Below are positions 48,020 through 60,300 of a DNA stretch of 64,000 nt, in pieces. The stretch is from Hypomesus transpacificus. Lineage: Eukaryota > Chordata > Actinopteri > Osmeriformes > Osmeridae. Made by a program: the position numbers and the translations under genes. The notes beneath the pieces were generated by a model. It was not told the DNA's origin, did not search any database, and worked only from the letters and a program-made list of their open reading frames with translations. Position 1 is the stretch's first letter, and every line of letters starts with the position of its first letter. Where the stretch lies: contig NW_025813735.1 of the NCBI RefSeq assembly GCF_021917145.1, positions 124,001 to 188,000 on the forward strand. The letters run 5' to 3'.

Positions 48020-48440
48020 TACACGCTGCCAGTGGGCGAGCCGAGTCTGACTCTGAGGCTAACGTCAAAACAAGACGCCGTCTCACTCAAATTCCAAATT
48101 TTACACAAATCACAAAAATATGCTGACCCGCTGGCTGTCTTCGCATTCTTTTTTTACAGCAACCTACATTAAAATCTCACCACCTGGCTGTCTTCACAAT
48201 AGTCATATACTCACAACATTTCCCTCTTTCTGTTCTTTCGTGTAAAATTAAACTATAAAATTACGAAAATACTACTATGAGATGCTTTCTAGCATGGCTG
48301 CCGCCGAAAGACTAGGCGGTCTCACGGGCGACCCGCACTCGCTCAAATTACAAAAACTTTCACAACCTAAATCAAAAATCTGAGATGGCAGTTCCACTCG
48401 AAATCGCTTTCTCAACAGAGTCCAATGGTTGGGAATTTTT
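48020..48440. repeat. Dispersed unknown repeat, copy 2
   Basis: Same ordered words as 21420-21790, with a somewhat different middle. No coding frame. Confidence 0.5.
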
Positions 48441-48776
48441 GGGGGTGGTATTTTTCACTCATCATCCAAGCTCCAACTTGCGTGCTAGAACATCTCTAAT
48501 ACGTTTTATCCATGCGTCGTTGCTTAAGTGTGCTGACGTAGTGACGTAGGCTAGCACAGAGTACGCTTCGTTGACAGAAGACACGTTTTGCCACAAAAAC
48601 GTTGTAACCTCTTAAACTGTGCAACGGAACGTAAATAAAAATACAAGCAACTCAATAGCTAGCAAGATGAAACTTTTGACACCAACCTTGTCTATGTAGT
48701 CCAAATATTGACTGATCCTTAGGGGTGGGAAAATAATAAAAATAATAATAATATGTGAGAGAACAAAGGTTGTGCC

Positions 48777-49697
48777 CAGTAGCGGAGCCAGAGGGGTGGT
48801 CGGGGTGGCACTGGACCCCCCTGATATCAGACTGGCCACCCCAGGTGCCACCCCAAAATGTAATTTGCTATTCCTAGCAATTGGATGCTGATTGACATTT
48901 AATTTATCTTGTTAAAAGAAGCGTTTCTTTTCACATCTGGCAGCGCATTTTTTCATTGAGGATATTTCCACAGTTCACCAGTCAGTCACAAATCACTACG
49001 CCAGCGTCTGATACAGCGCCAGCTACGGAAGACTAGAGCATCATATTACAGTTATCGTTTTAAGGTTTATCATTGGGGTCGAGGCTTCCTGAACAAAATT
49101 TTATGAAAGTTGAGTTGCTGGGCCGCAGAGCCATAGAAAAAGATGCATATTGGCAATTTGGTTCCATAACAGATTCAGATAAGGGAAATGTCTCTGTTTT
49201 TGTTTAGCACTTAGCACTACCTAGTAGCTAACAGCGCAGTTCCCACTGTGGTGTAGTTGATTAAATTTCTTTTTTTCATTTTCATTTATATAGCACACTT
49301 TTAAAACAACAACAGTGTGTTTTCTAGGCCACACATGTAAGCCTACACAAACGTTTTTTTTTCCAATTAAACCTCACTTTAAAATGTTGGTTGTTGTTTC
49401 ATGAGTGTTCTTGTGTGAGTATACACTAATAGTTATGTTTTAATGTAAAAGAAGGATCTAACCTCTAACCTGGTTGATTAAAGTAACCCTAGTGAACAAT
49501 ACTAGGCCACACTGTAGAACTCAGGCTTAAGTGAATTTGAATTTCTATTTCTCATCAGCAATCATATGAATAATTGACACTGCTTAGATCCCAGGCTAAG
49601 GTTACACACACATTTTCAGTCTTGGTCTGTGGACCCCCTGAAGTAGCCCTGGCCACCCCTTGGCCACCCCATATTTAAAAGTCTGGTTCTGCCACTG
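48777..49697. mobile_element. hAT-type non-autonomous element
   Basis: 921 bp. It begins CAGTAGCGGAGCCAG and ends CTGGTTCTGCCACTG (inverted). Flanked by GTTGTGCC (48769-48776) and GTTGAGCC (49698-49705), an 8-bp target duplication with one mismatch. No transposase frame. Different from the 401-bp element at 27899, though the end wording is related. Confidence 0.85.
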
Positions 49698-50697
49698 GTT
49701 GAGCCCTTGCCGAAGGCAAAGCACACCAAATTATATCTAAATTACAGTGCAACAAAACTGTCACATCTGCAACATCAAACATAACTTCATAAAGTCGTTG
49801 ATTCATACCTTACTCTTCTGCCTTAAAAAAGCATTCAGACATGGTGTTGTACAGTCTGCGTCCGCTTCTCTATGCAGCGTCAATGCTCCTAGTTCAGCAT
49901 CCAGTTTAGCCTTTTCCATGTTTAGCTTAACTTCCTTTTCAGCAAATGAGGTGCGTGCACGTGCTGCTTATGCCCCAGCACGGGCCCTTGCAGCTGCGCT
50001 AGCCGTTGAGGAAGATCTTGAGCTAGCCTGCTTTCTTCCATCGTGTAATTTAGGTTGAGTCCCAACGATGTTAAATAACCAGATGGTCACTTGCTTTTTC
50101 ACTGTACTGTCCTCCTTAAGCTGTAGGCTATGTAACCAGAATTAAACAGACAGCCAAACTGCTAGTGTCACTGACGACACGGAGTCAGATATTTGCCTTC
50201 TAGCTCCAGATTTATTCAGTTCGGTGAGCAAAATTATAAAGGCGTGAAACTGTAAAAAATACAGAATTCAATCAAAATATGGGTTGTATATAAGCAAACA
50301 AAACACAATGACATGGTATATCAGAAGATGCTACTAAATTAACATTTTAAGTAGGAAACGTAGGCCTACACCATACAAAAATGCTTCGTTAGCCGTTAAA
50401 CAGGCAATATCGGCTGTGCTGCTTATCGACAACAGCACAGAAAAGTGACTTAGAAAAAACACAATTAATGTTTGATAGAGCCTACGTTTGTATTTTAGGA
50501 TGAAATTAAAATGAAACACAATACTCACAAGCAATGCTTACGCACGGCAAAGCAACATAGCTTCGGAACTCGATCTGTATGTTACGTGAGGCGAACTTCC
50601 AACTGAAACAAAAAAAACTGCCTGGTAAATAAACCACTGGCCAGCAGGGTGCACTAGAAACAAGCGCGGCTTACATTTAAAGGTAAGGCATAACAGT

Positions 50698-50752
50698 GTG
50701 CAAGGCGGTGTACGCTATCACCCACGCCATCCACCACGTCGTCTGTGAGCAT
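50698..50752 (+). pseudogene. Orphan V2R exon-3 scrap
   Basis: Encodes VCKAVYAITHAIHHVVCE, matching [20 protein letters not shown] near the end of receptor exon 3. Too short to assign to one receptor. Confidence 0.65.
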
Positions 50753-50989
50753 ATTCATTGCACTCCGTCGCCGATAAGTGCTGCCTCAAATGGAACACTT
50801 ACTTTAAACACTTGGTGGAAGTGACGGACGCAAATCTGCTCGCCACACCCGCAAAACCTGCCAAAATGAACGCGCTTCTCCACTCAAATGGAAAAAGCTG
50901 CCGAAAGGGCTCCTCCTTTCCTGCTACGTAGCCAAGATGGCGCCCGTTTAGGGCGAGTAGTGTCCATCGTTGTACACAGGTTTTTTTTC

Positions 50990-51230
50990 CATTATTTTTA
51001 TGAAACCAGAGCACAATACTAAGAAACATATGATGTGTAAAATCCCTCCAAGGAAAGTGATTTAGAGCTCAAAATAGGTCATACAGCCTCGACGTCTGTA
51101 TGGTCATGTAGGCTGATCTATGTTACAGTGTTATGACTTCATGTTGCTGCTTTTGGTGTCAGTTTGCTTAAAGTCTTGTTCACTGCCACGCTGACTGTAA
51201 TAAATCACTCATCATAACTTCACTGTTTGG
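50990..51230 (+). pseudogene. Orphan copy of the 3' end of receptor F
   Basis: Begins inside the last codons ([22 protein letters not shown], then stop) and runs through the 3' UTR to the AATAAA at 51199-51204, about 95% identical to 34770-35010. The rest of this former receptor is missing; with the scrap at 50698 it suggests a lost F-like gene. Confidence 0.8.
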
Positions 51231-51554
51231 TTTTATTTAAAAATACATCTTCACTTTTTAGGATATAAATTTACGGAAGCCTTGAAGGGAAAGTGAAAAT
51301 CAAAATTTTAAGAGAAAGAAAAAGGGTTAATTATGTAAACAGTTGATATTATCCTATTGTCATCTTACAAGATCAAGTCAAGCATGCTCTCAGGTCAAAC
51401 GGGTCAGTCATAATATTTATAGAGACAGTTCTTACAGTAACATCACTTGTTACAACATAGTTGCAACAGTATCACTTGTTACAATAACATTGGTTGTATC
51501 AGTTGCTACAGTAACATTAGCTGGCACTGTGCAGCATCCGGCATTACATGATGG

Positions 51555-54500
51555 TTACTTCCGCATCATCTGTTTCCTGTTGTTTTTCTCCGGTTCCAGC
51601 ATGACAACGTAGCACTTGGGGGCAAAAATACACATGAGAAGGCCGAAGGTGGAGGCCAGGATGGCGAAGATGTGAACAGCCACCGTGTACTTCCCAGCCG
51701 TGCTCACGTACACAGGGATGAACGTGACCCACACGGCGAAGAAGATCAGCATGCTGAAGGTGATGAGCTTGGCCTCGTTGAAGTTGTCCGGGAGTTTCCT
51801 GGCCAGGAAGGCCAGAAGGAGGCAGAGGGAGGCCAGCAGGCCAATGTATCCCAGAACGCACCAGAAGCCGATCTCCGACCCCACGGCACACTCCAGTATG
51901 ATGACGGCACCGAGGTAGGCGGTGTTGCGGTTGGCGTGCGGGGGGTTGGTGAGGAGCCAGATTATACAGATCAGTCCCTGGGGAGAGGAGAGATGCACTT
52001 TGATCAGTCCAGAGGTTTACTGTCATAGTTATGTGTCGTTAGGTTACCAGCAGGCCAAAACTAAAAATCTACCGATGTTTTTAGTTATTTTTCTGCGATT
52101 ATTCAGGTAAAAAAAATCCGGAATTCTACTGAGTGATTATTTGGTGTATTGTGGCACTTTTTTGCCACTGGAAGCATGATTCTAAGTGAGGTTGATGTGT
52201 ATGAACTTCCCTCTATCCCTAACCCCTTACAGTGTACAGTTTAACAGATTATCAGGTTAAGGATTTGAGGTTCAGGAGGAGAACAAGTACTTTTCCACCT
52301 CAGTATTGCTACTTTTCTTTGAAAGCAGAACCACTAGTGAGGCAGACTGTACCTGGATGGCAGTGCACACCAGAACACTGGCTTTCTGCTGGGTGGGGCC
52401 AAACCACTTCATGACATCACTTCCTGGCAGGGTGGCCCTGAAGGCGATCAACACCACAGCAGTCTTGGCCAGGAGGCATGAAATGCAGAGGGCAAAACTG
52501 ATCCCAAACGCTGGGTACCGCACGCGGCACAGCCAATCAGAGGGCTCACCAATGAACAGGAGACCAATAAGGAAGCAGATGCAGAGGAAGAGTAGGAGCA
52601 GGAAGCTGAGCTCCATGTTGTTGCCGCGGACAACGGGGGTGTGTCTGTGGCTGAGGAACACGGCCAGCACAGACAGGGAGGAGCCGGCTCCTAGCAGAGA
52701 CACGGAGCACAGGACCACGCCCATGGGCTCGTGGTAGGACAGGAAGTCCATCGTCTTGGGGACACAGTCGTCCCTGCCTGCGTTGGGCCAGCTGTTCTCT
52801 GAGCACTGGATGCAGTTTAAGGAATCTGGAAACGAATCGGGAGAAATTGGATAGTTTGTATTGCTCTCATTTACCAACAAGCCACTGACGACATTAAAGT
52901 ACATAATAATACATTTATAATACTATTTTTTACTCATTATTTATTAATAAAGTATCTATTTCTAAAAATTAAATGGTTGGATTTCCTAAAACCTGATTCT
53001 ATACAGTGTTTATAATCATGCATTATGAATTTAGCCCTCACCGGTGTGGTTGCTGACCTCCCCGTCAGAACAGGGGATGCAGTCGAAGCAGCAGACTGGC
53101 TGCCCCTTCCTGTTGGCCAATCGGGTGCCAGGAGGGCAGCTCTCACTGCACACTGAGCGAGCTGCCTGAGGGTTAAAGGTCAACCACTAAGACTCATGGG
53201 ACAGCTAAGCTGTACAGCAACCATCTAGCAGGTATCTTCACATAAGCTCATAACCTTGGACACTGTGACCTATGTCTGACACTCGACACCTTAAAACATT
53301 ATCACGAAAAATGGCTGTTGTTCCAATCAACCTTTTTGATGATTATACTTCAACAAAACATTAAATGGCTCATCTTATGTGAACCAGAAACCCACATGAA
53401 CTATCTTCCTTGAAGGCAGCGGTATCCTTGTTGCATGTTGTTTTCAATGTGTGAGTTTTAGTAGTAGCCTCAGTGTGTCCTGTAGTTTATAAACAGCAGC
53501 AGGCACATTGACCTGCAGTGTGACAAGTGTGAGCAGGACTACAAGTACCAGCCTGATGAGCAAACGCAGTTTCAAACCCCTCCTTGAACCACCACACACC
53601 TGTTGGCCGACGGGCCACTGAATAGCGGAGTCATTTATGACCAGTTCCTGCTCATCAACCAATAAGGCGTTATAGAAGCCCACTTTAACCAATCGCAGGG
53701 AGCCATCTGGACCCTTGTGCCAGTTCATGAGGTCGTAGGAGGCTATGGGGTCGCCGTTGTCATCGAATCTGACCTCCTCCCCCAGAGTGGAGAACTTCAC
53801 CCTCCTCATGTAGTGCAGCAACTAAGGGAGAGACACAATGTCCTACATGAAACTGTTTTATGTCAAATATTGATTTGAGGACAATAGTCTGGAACTTAAC
53901 AGTGGACCTAACCAGGAGTCGTAGGGATACCTAAGTTAAAGGTAGCCTGAAGTCACACTCACACACACACACACACTCATCCACACACACACCTGCCATG
54001 GTTTGAAATCCTTCAGGTCCCCACAGGTCCCATTGATGAAGGGACCTTGCCCCCTAATGCAGTTCCCCATGTCATGCAGGGCGTGGGCGATGAGGTAAAC
54101 AGCCTTGTAGACGTTGTACGACACCCTGAGGTCAGTCACGTCAGAGTAGGCAGAGTAGACGTCTGATAACCTCTCTGTCCCACGGCATGGCTTCCTGTTC
54201 GTGTTCGACTCTGTGTGAGAGTGTGTGTTGGAGGACCCGTTTAACCAACAGTCAAACATCTCCTGCCATAGCTCCGTCAGGAAGGGGGACTGGCATGCGC
54301 TGGCCGCGTCCAGCCGGGTCAGGTGATCTCCCAGCCCGGGGATAACGTCCGCCTTGTGGATCCCAAAACCCAGGGTTCCCTTCAGCATGTCCCCAAACTC
54401 TCCCCAGAGGGACTTGGCGGTGGCCCAAGCCTCGCTGGCGACCCACTGCAGTCCGGTGATGTTGCGGCGTCGCATCTCTCTTAGGATGGAGGCGAGCTCT

Positions 54501-56223
54501 GGCTCGCCAGAGAAGTTCAGGATGACCCTGGAGGAGGAGCCCTGGATGCGACGCAGACGCACAGCAGAGATACAGCAGAAGCTAAATAAAATCATGTTTT
54601 TTTTATTATTTAAATGCGTACCTGTATGACGTGCACCAGCTCATCCAACGGCCTGTCTGTCAGCACCACAGGATAGAAGTGGACGTAGGCGGGACACACA
54701 CCAAACTGCTCGGCTGCCTGGAGGAACAGCTGGATGGCAAAGCGTGCGTAGGCGGACTCCACCCCAATCACGCCCACCCAGGTCCAGCCGAAGTAGTGCA
54801 CCAGGCGTGCCAGTGCCCGGATCTGAAAGGCGTCGCTCGGCATCGTCCGCATGAACGTGGGGAACTTGCTCTGGTCGCTCAGACAGCTGCAGGAGGCAAA
54901 GTAGCTCACCTGGAGGCAGAGAGGCAGAGTTAGGGACACCAGGAGGCAGAGGCAGGTTAAGGGACACCTGGAGGCAGAGAGGCAAGGTTAGGGACATCAG
55001 GAGGCAGAGAGGTAGAGTTAGAGACACCAGGAGGCATAGAAGCAAGGTTAGGGACACCAGGAGGCAGAGAGGTAGAGTTGGAGAGATCAGGAGGCAGAGA
55101 GGTAGAGTTAGAGACACCAGGAGGCAGAGAGGCAAGGTTATGGACACCAGGAGGCAGAAAGGCAGGGTTAGGGACACCAGGAGGCAGAGACGCAAGGTTG
55201 GGGTGACCTGGAGGCTGAGGGAGGGGAACCTGGAGACGGAGAGGCAGGAGAAGAACAGTTTAACCGACAGACCACACAGCACCCCTACAAAAAACAGTCT
55301 GTTACTAGAACTAAACAGTAGCTCTGTCACAACAACAAGTTGGAGATACATTACTACTCTTATTATGACCATGTTCATCTTCCAGACAAATCCTATTTCC
55401 ATAAACATTTCATCCCAGTAAGCAGAGCATAGCAGTGTAACACCTGTCCTCTCCGGTCTCACCAGGGGGATGTTGAAGGAGCCTAGAGTTCTTAACAAGG
55501 CCATGGAGACTCCAGAACCAGCGTCGCCTATGATGACAGGTGACCGAGCCTTGCGTGCAGCTGAACATCCAAGCTCCTGTCCGGTCCCTGGACCGGGACC
55601 AGGACTAGGATCCGAGTCAGGCAGTTCGGCACCCCCAGAAGCCCTGGCTGTCTCTGGCTTGCCGTTGACCAGGAGCAGGGCCTCCTGGAGGGATGTGTGC
55701 ACGTCGTCACAGCTGTCCCTGATGTGGAAGCCCAGTTTCAGCTGAGGGAGCAGGTCTTCGCGCTGGTTGATCTCTCTCACGGCGAACGCCATGGTCTGCA
55801 TCCAGCGCAGGGCTCGCTGACTGAAGCTGGAACACAAACACGGACACATACACTTAGTAGAGAATTCTAACGTTCGCAAGGCTCACTGGGTGTGGATGTG
55901 ACAGTCTGTCTGGCTGGGTGAACGACTACAAAACAGAATTCACACTTTCCCGTACTAAACTGCACACAATTAACCTAACCTCTCCTCTCTACTTACTACT
56001 TATAAGTGTGCGGTTGGGGTTTCCATTGAAAGGAAAGAAGAGGAGAGACGGGACTGTTGTGGAGAGGAAACAAGCCTCCGATGACCAGATCTCCATCCTC
56101 GTAGAGGCTGCCTGTCTCCTCCAAGCCCAGGAAGGAGCACCCGTCCTGGGAAACCACGGAGCACAGCTGGCCCACCAGGAGACCAACACCCAGCACCAAG
56201 AGCTTGGCTCCCAGGCACGTCAT
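51555..56223 (-). CDS. Receptor I: diverged V2R/OlfC with split exon 3 and split helix exon
   Basis: Exons (minus strand): 56223-56000, 55826-55463, 54909-54622, 54541-53993, 53821-53600, 53165-53042, 52825-52353 and 51977-51555; 888 residues, all GT-AG. ATG at 56223 gives a signal peptide ([18 protein letters not shown]), then [14 protein letters not shown]. The ligand loop [12 protein letters not shown] resembles the calcium-sensing receptor GSGVS motif more than its neighbours do. Exon 3 is split after HVIQ (80-bp intron) and the helix exon after CTAIQ; the joined parts total 837 and 896 bp, exactly the lengths of the unsplit exons of G. Before TM3 it reads [17 protein letters not shown], unlike the usual MLRHTAF. 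Most distant receptor here; subfamily not assigned. Confidence 0.88.
54910..55225 (-). repeat. 30-bp minisatellite in receptor I intron 2
   Basis: About 10 copies of a unit like GACACCAGGAGGCAGAGAGG plus TAGAGTTAG-type sequence, running right up to the exon-3 acceptor. The unit length is a multiple of three, so the intron stays open in one frame. Confidence 0.9.
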
Positions 56224-56547
56224 GCTTACTGAGCCTCTACTCAAGGATAGCTAATCTGTGATTGTGTGAGTTGAAAAAAAAAATCTTTCTGTGTTTCTTT
56301 TTTTCTATGTAGGATGTGGCTGTGCCTGTTCTTCTGTGTAGGATGTGCCTGTGCCTGTTGTAAAGGTGGACTGAACTACCAGGCTTAACGCTACAGAGAG
56401 GAAAGCAAGTAAGTCTGTCTGTCTACCACAGCCCCTTTCTTTATATTGTGGGTCCAGGAAATCAGTGGACCTGCCCAGCAAATGCTGACGTCATCATAGA
56501 GAGAGTTAAACTCATGATAGCTATTGTGTCACAACAGGCAACTGTAG

Positions 56548-57173
56548 AATATAATTAAATATTCCATATTTACACATATTGTTAATATGTTGTCCAGGTG
56601 CTAGCTAGCTAAAACTGCGAAATGACTACCCGCAGTCAGATGTTTCCAGTGATAACACCCTGTAATGTCAGTTGTGTTTGTGTAATGACGATAGGTGGTG
56701 GACTCAAAAGCACAACTCAGAATATTCACAAAAAGGTTTTACTGGATTCAGAAGCTAGTTTATTGCTAGGTTGTCTTTGTACCTCGTGCTATTCCCTGCC
56801 TAGTCTTCTGAATGGGCAGGGGGTCCCTGAGGACCAGGGTTGAAGACCATTGACCTAGGGAGTGGGGCGGGATGTGACAGTTTGTCCTTTAGTAATCTTA
56901 AAATGTAAGGACATCCCATGACATTTTTTGTCTTTGTCTTTTCCCCATATTTGAACAATATCATTTTTACAAGTTCAACAATCGGTTGATATTTTCTGTC
57001 AACAGATCATTCATGTAATGTGGTTAATGAAACATCCCCTCTGTGTTCATTAACCACTCAAAAATCATTTCATTAGAGAGGGTTAAGAGTTCCTGACTGT
57101 TCAGAGTCTGTTCCTGACGCACAACCCAGGGTGTCACCAAACAGTACTTACAGACGATGACGAAAGCCAAGGG
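56548..57173 (+). repeat. 5' flank of receptor J duplicated from receptor G
   Basis: Matches 35519-35942. Interrupted at 56681-56879 by an LTR fossil absent from G. Confidence 0.8.
56681..56879. mobile_element. Solo LTR fossil
   Basis: 199 bp starting TGTAATGACG and ending GATGTGACA, flanked by a perfect 5-bp duplication GTTTG (56676-56680 and 56880-56884). The empty site is preserved upstream of receptor G. A solo LTR of a Gypsy-like or related family, left by recombination; younger than the G/J duplication. Confidence 0.75.
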
Positions 57174-57180
57174 TATAAAA
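57174..57180 (+). promoter_or_regulatory. TATA box of receptor J
   Basis: TATAAAA 184 bases before the ATG, same context as receptor G. Confidence 0.6.
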
Positions 57181-57363
57181 CCGCTCTCCTCCCAGCGCCA
57201 GGTCACTTCCAACCAATCTGGGAAGACAGAATATCTTCTGTTCCGAGTGTACATCACAGGTATCACCTGACACCTGCCAGGGGTCTACACCACAACACAA
57301 CTGAGTGTGCATCACATCTACACCACAACACACCTGTGTGCATCACAGGTACCACCAGCCAGG

Positions 57364-60300
57364 ATGCCTCTGTTGCCGTGGTGTCTCCTCCTGTCCTCCG
57401 TCTCTGCCTCACCTCTTCCAGGCAGCACCACCCAGCCCTCGACCCCACCACCCTGCTCCACCCACGGGGCGTTCCAGCTGCCGGGCTTCCAGGCTGCTGG
57501 AGACTTGATGATCGGGGGGATTTTCCCCCTCCACTACCGGGTGGAGCTGCCCATCACAAACTACACCTCCGTGCCCCAGAAGGCCCAGTGCCATGGGTGA
57601 GACCATCTGGACTGTTAGGATCAAGATCCTTTTGTGTTCTTTGTTTTTCTCTCATGGTGGGAGTTGTCTTTCAGAAAGTCTTAATCCTGTGTGTTTGTTC
57701 TTTCCCATGCTCTGACAAGAGGCCTGTACAGTGATATCATGTTTCTGTAGTTTACCGGTAATGTCAACGTCTCTAACAAGTGTCGCCTTGTTAGATCTGT
57801 GAGGACACACTGTGCCCAACAGACCAAGATGGGGAAATGCTGGGGTTCAAATACTATAGGAAGAGTGGTTCTGGTCTGGGTCCTATTGATAACATATTGT
57901 CGTTAGTGTGTGGAATGCTGTGGGGAAAGTGAGGATGGTCTGGTCATATTGTTAATGTGTTAAAGCTGTCAGACAGTGTGTTTTAATTTCCTGGAGGGAA
58001 GCTTATGCCGTTCACAGTCTCATGACCCTTTATTGATCTGAACTGTTTCACCAGGTGCTGGTCGCTCTGCTTACACCTTAATCCCGATATGTGTGTGTGT
58101 GTTCGCCTGCACGCGAGCAGGTTTGACCCCAGAGCGTTCCGCTGGGCTCAGACCCTGAGGCTGGCCGTGGAGCAGATCAACCAGAACCAGGAGTTTCTGC
58201 CCAACCACACTCTGGGGTACAAGATCTTCGACTCGTGTTCCACGCCCAACACGGCCCTCAGGGCGGCTCTATCTTCGCTGAACGGACCAGGGGAGGAGAA
58301 CAGCCCCCTGTGTTCTGGTACCGGACGTCTGCTGGCGCTGGTCGGGGAGTCTGGTTCTTCACAGTCCATCGTCGTGTCCAGAACTCTGCAGCCGTTCAGA
58401 ATCCCCATGGTGAGTTCTGGTTGGTGAACAGGAGTGTGTTGATACGTTTTACTTCCTGTAAATGTTAGAGACAATTTTTAAATAAAATGTTGTGTACCTG
58501 TAATTGTTAGACATTATCAGTTTGTATTTTGTGTTTAGTTCCTGGAGAATGTTCCTGCTCTTTAACGTTAACGTGTTACGTTGTCACATTTACTCGAGGA
58601 AGTGCCTAGAACTATCTTTAGTTTTGACAAAGAGATTATGACACTTTGAAGAGTTTGCCTTACGAACAGGCACTCTATTTATTTACCCAACATCCATGTG
58701 TTTCTGCCCTCCAGATAAGCTACTTCTCCACCTGCTCCTGCCTCAGCAATAGGAAGGAGTTCCCAAACTTCTTCCGCATGGTTCCCAACGACGACTACCA
58801 GGTGAAGGCCCTGGTTCGCCTGCTGCAGCACTTCGGCTGGCGGTGGATCGGGGTGGTCCTGGAGGACCACGACTACGGGCGCTTCGCCCTGCAGGGCCTG
58901 CGGAGGGAGATCCAGGGCACTGACGTCTGCCTGGCCTACAGCGAGATGATCCCCAAAGATTACAGCCGTGAGCGGGTGCTGCAGATCCTGGAGGTGATGC
59001 GGACCTCCTCGGCACGTGTAGTGGTGGTGTTCTCGGTCGAGGGGGAGTTGTACCCCTTCCTACAGGAGTTTGAGAAGCAGAAGATCCTGGGGCTCCAGTG
59101 GGTGGCCAGCGAGGCGTGGGTCAGCGCCAAGGTTCTGGCGGAGTCCTTCCCCTTCCTGGATGGAACGGTGGGCTTTGCGCTCCGCGAGGGGAAGGTCCCA
59201 GGGCTTGGGGAGTTTGTGCGGAAGGTGAACCCCCAGACATACCCCTCCAACCCCCTGGTGAGGGAGCTCTGGGGAGAGCTGTATGGCTGTGACCCCTTCC
59301 CTTCCCTGCTCCCCTCCACCACCCCTCTGCCCCCCTCCACTGCCCCTCTGCCCCTCTGCACAGGTAAGGAGGTTCTCCTGGAGCAACAGTCTGCCTACAT
59401 GGACTTTTCTGGGCCCAGAGTGTCGTATAACGTGTACAAGGCTGTGTATGCCATCGCCCACTCTCTCCACAACCTCCTCAGCTGCCAGCCTGGTGCAGGG
59501 CCCTTCCTCAACCAGTCCTGTGCTCTCAGCAGCAACATTCACCCCTGGCAGGTATCTGTGGGAAAACTACTCATATGAAGTCAATTCTCTGCCGATGAAA
59601 CAGTTCCTGGTTTAAAAACTATTTTTGTTTTGTATGTATGCCCTGGACCGTGTAAAGCACTACGAAACTACTAGTTTCTGCATTGTATTACATGTTACAT
59701 TACCCTTGAAATGTAAGCATTGTGAAAGCATGTTGAAATGCGTTTTGGTAAAAAGTCCTCAAACGATCAAAGTGATACACAAACACAGCCAATCACCTCA
59801 CACTAACCCTCCCTGTGATATCTGATACTCCCTGAGGACTATGTAATCCAAGATTTCAGTTAAACTTGCCCTTTTTCCTTTTGTGCTCTTGTCATTGTGC
59901 CAGCTTCAGCACTATCTCCAGGAAGTGTCCTTTAATGCATCTGGAGAGGAGGTGAACTTTGACCTGAAAGGAGGCTCCATCCCCTCCTATGACCTGATGA
60001 ACTGGCAGAGGAACCCTGATGGAAACCCCCAGTTTGTGAAGGTCGGCCTGTTTGACGGAACAAAGGATTCTGGGAAGGAGCTGGTGATCCAGGAGGAGGC
60101 AATAGTGTGGGCGGGGCATCAGAACCAGGCAAGCTGCTGTCACTGTGTGTTTACTCGCATCAGATGCCAGCTGGTCAAGTTCTGTACAGGCAGTTGGATA
60201 TAAGTCTGAGCAAAAGTGTAGGTTTCTCTCTTTGGTGTTTCCTGACAGGATATCAAGTTTGTGGTTTGAACGTTGAGTGAATAAGTCAATAATGTCCGCT

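Larger units (their letters stand above)
47406..51230. other. Repeat-rich spacer between receptors H and I
   Basis: Apart from the dispersed repeat, the hAT element and the two receptor scraps, this is AT-rich sequence with short frames that resemble nothing recognised. The 103-codon frame at 49747-50058 lies partly in low-complexity alanine-rich sequence and is not supported. Confidence 0.45.

Noticed and set aside
49747-50058. A 103-codon plus-strand frame in the H-I spacer
   Set aside because: Alanine/serine-rich, no similarity recognised, in repeat-rich DNA.
54641-55879. A 412-codon minus-strand frame with repeated [10 protein letters not shown]
   Set aside because: It is exon 2 of receptor I read on through intron 2, whose 30-bp repeat keeps the frame open, then exon 3 in the wrong frame.
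56224-56244. An upstream start for receptor I
   Set aside because: It would use a non-ATG codon; the ATG at 56223 starts the hydrophobic signal peptide.
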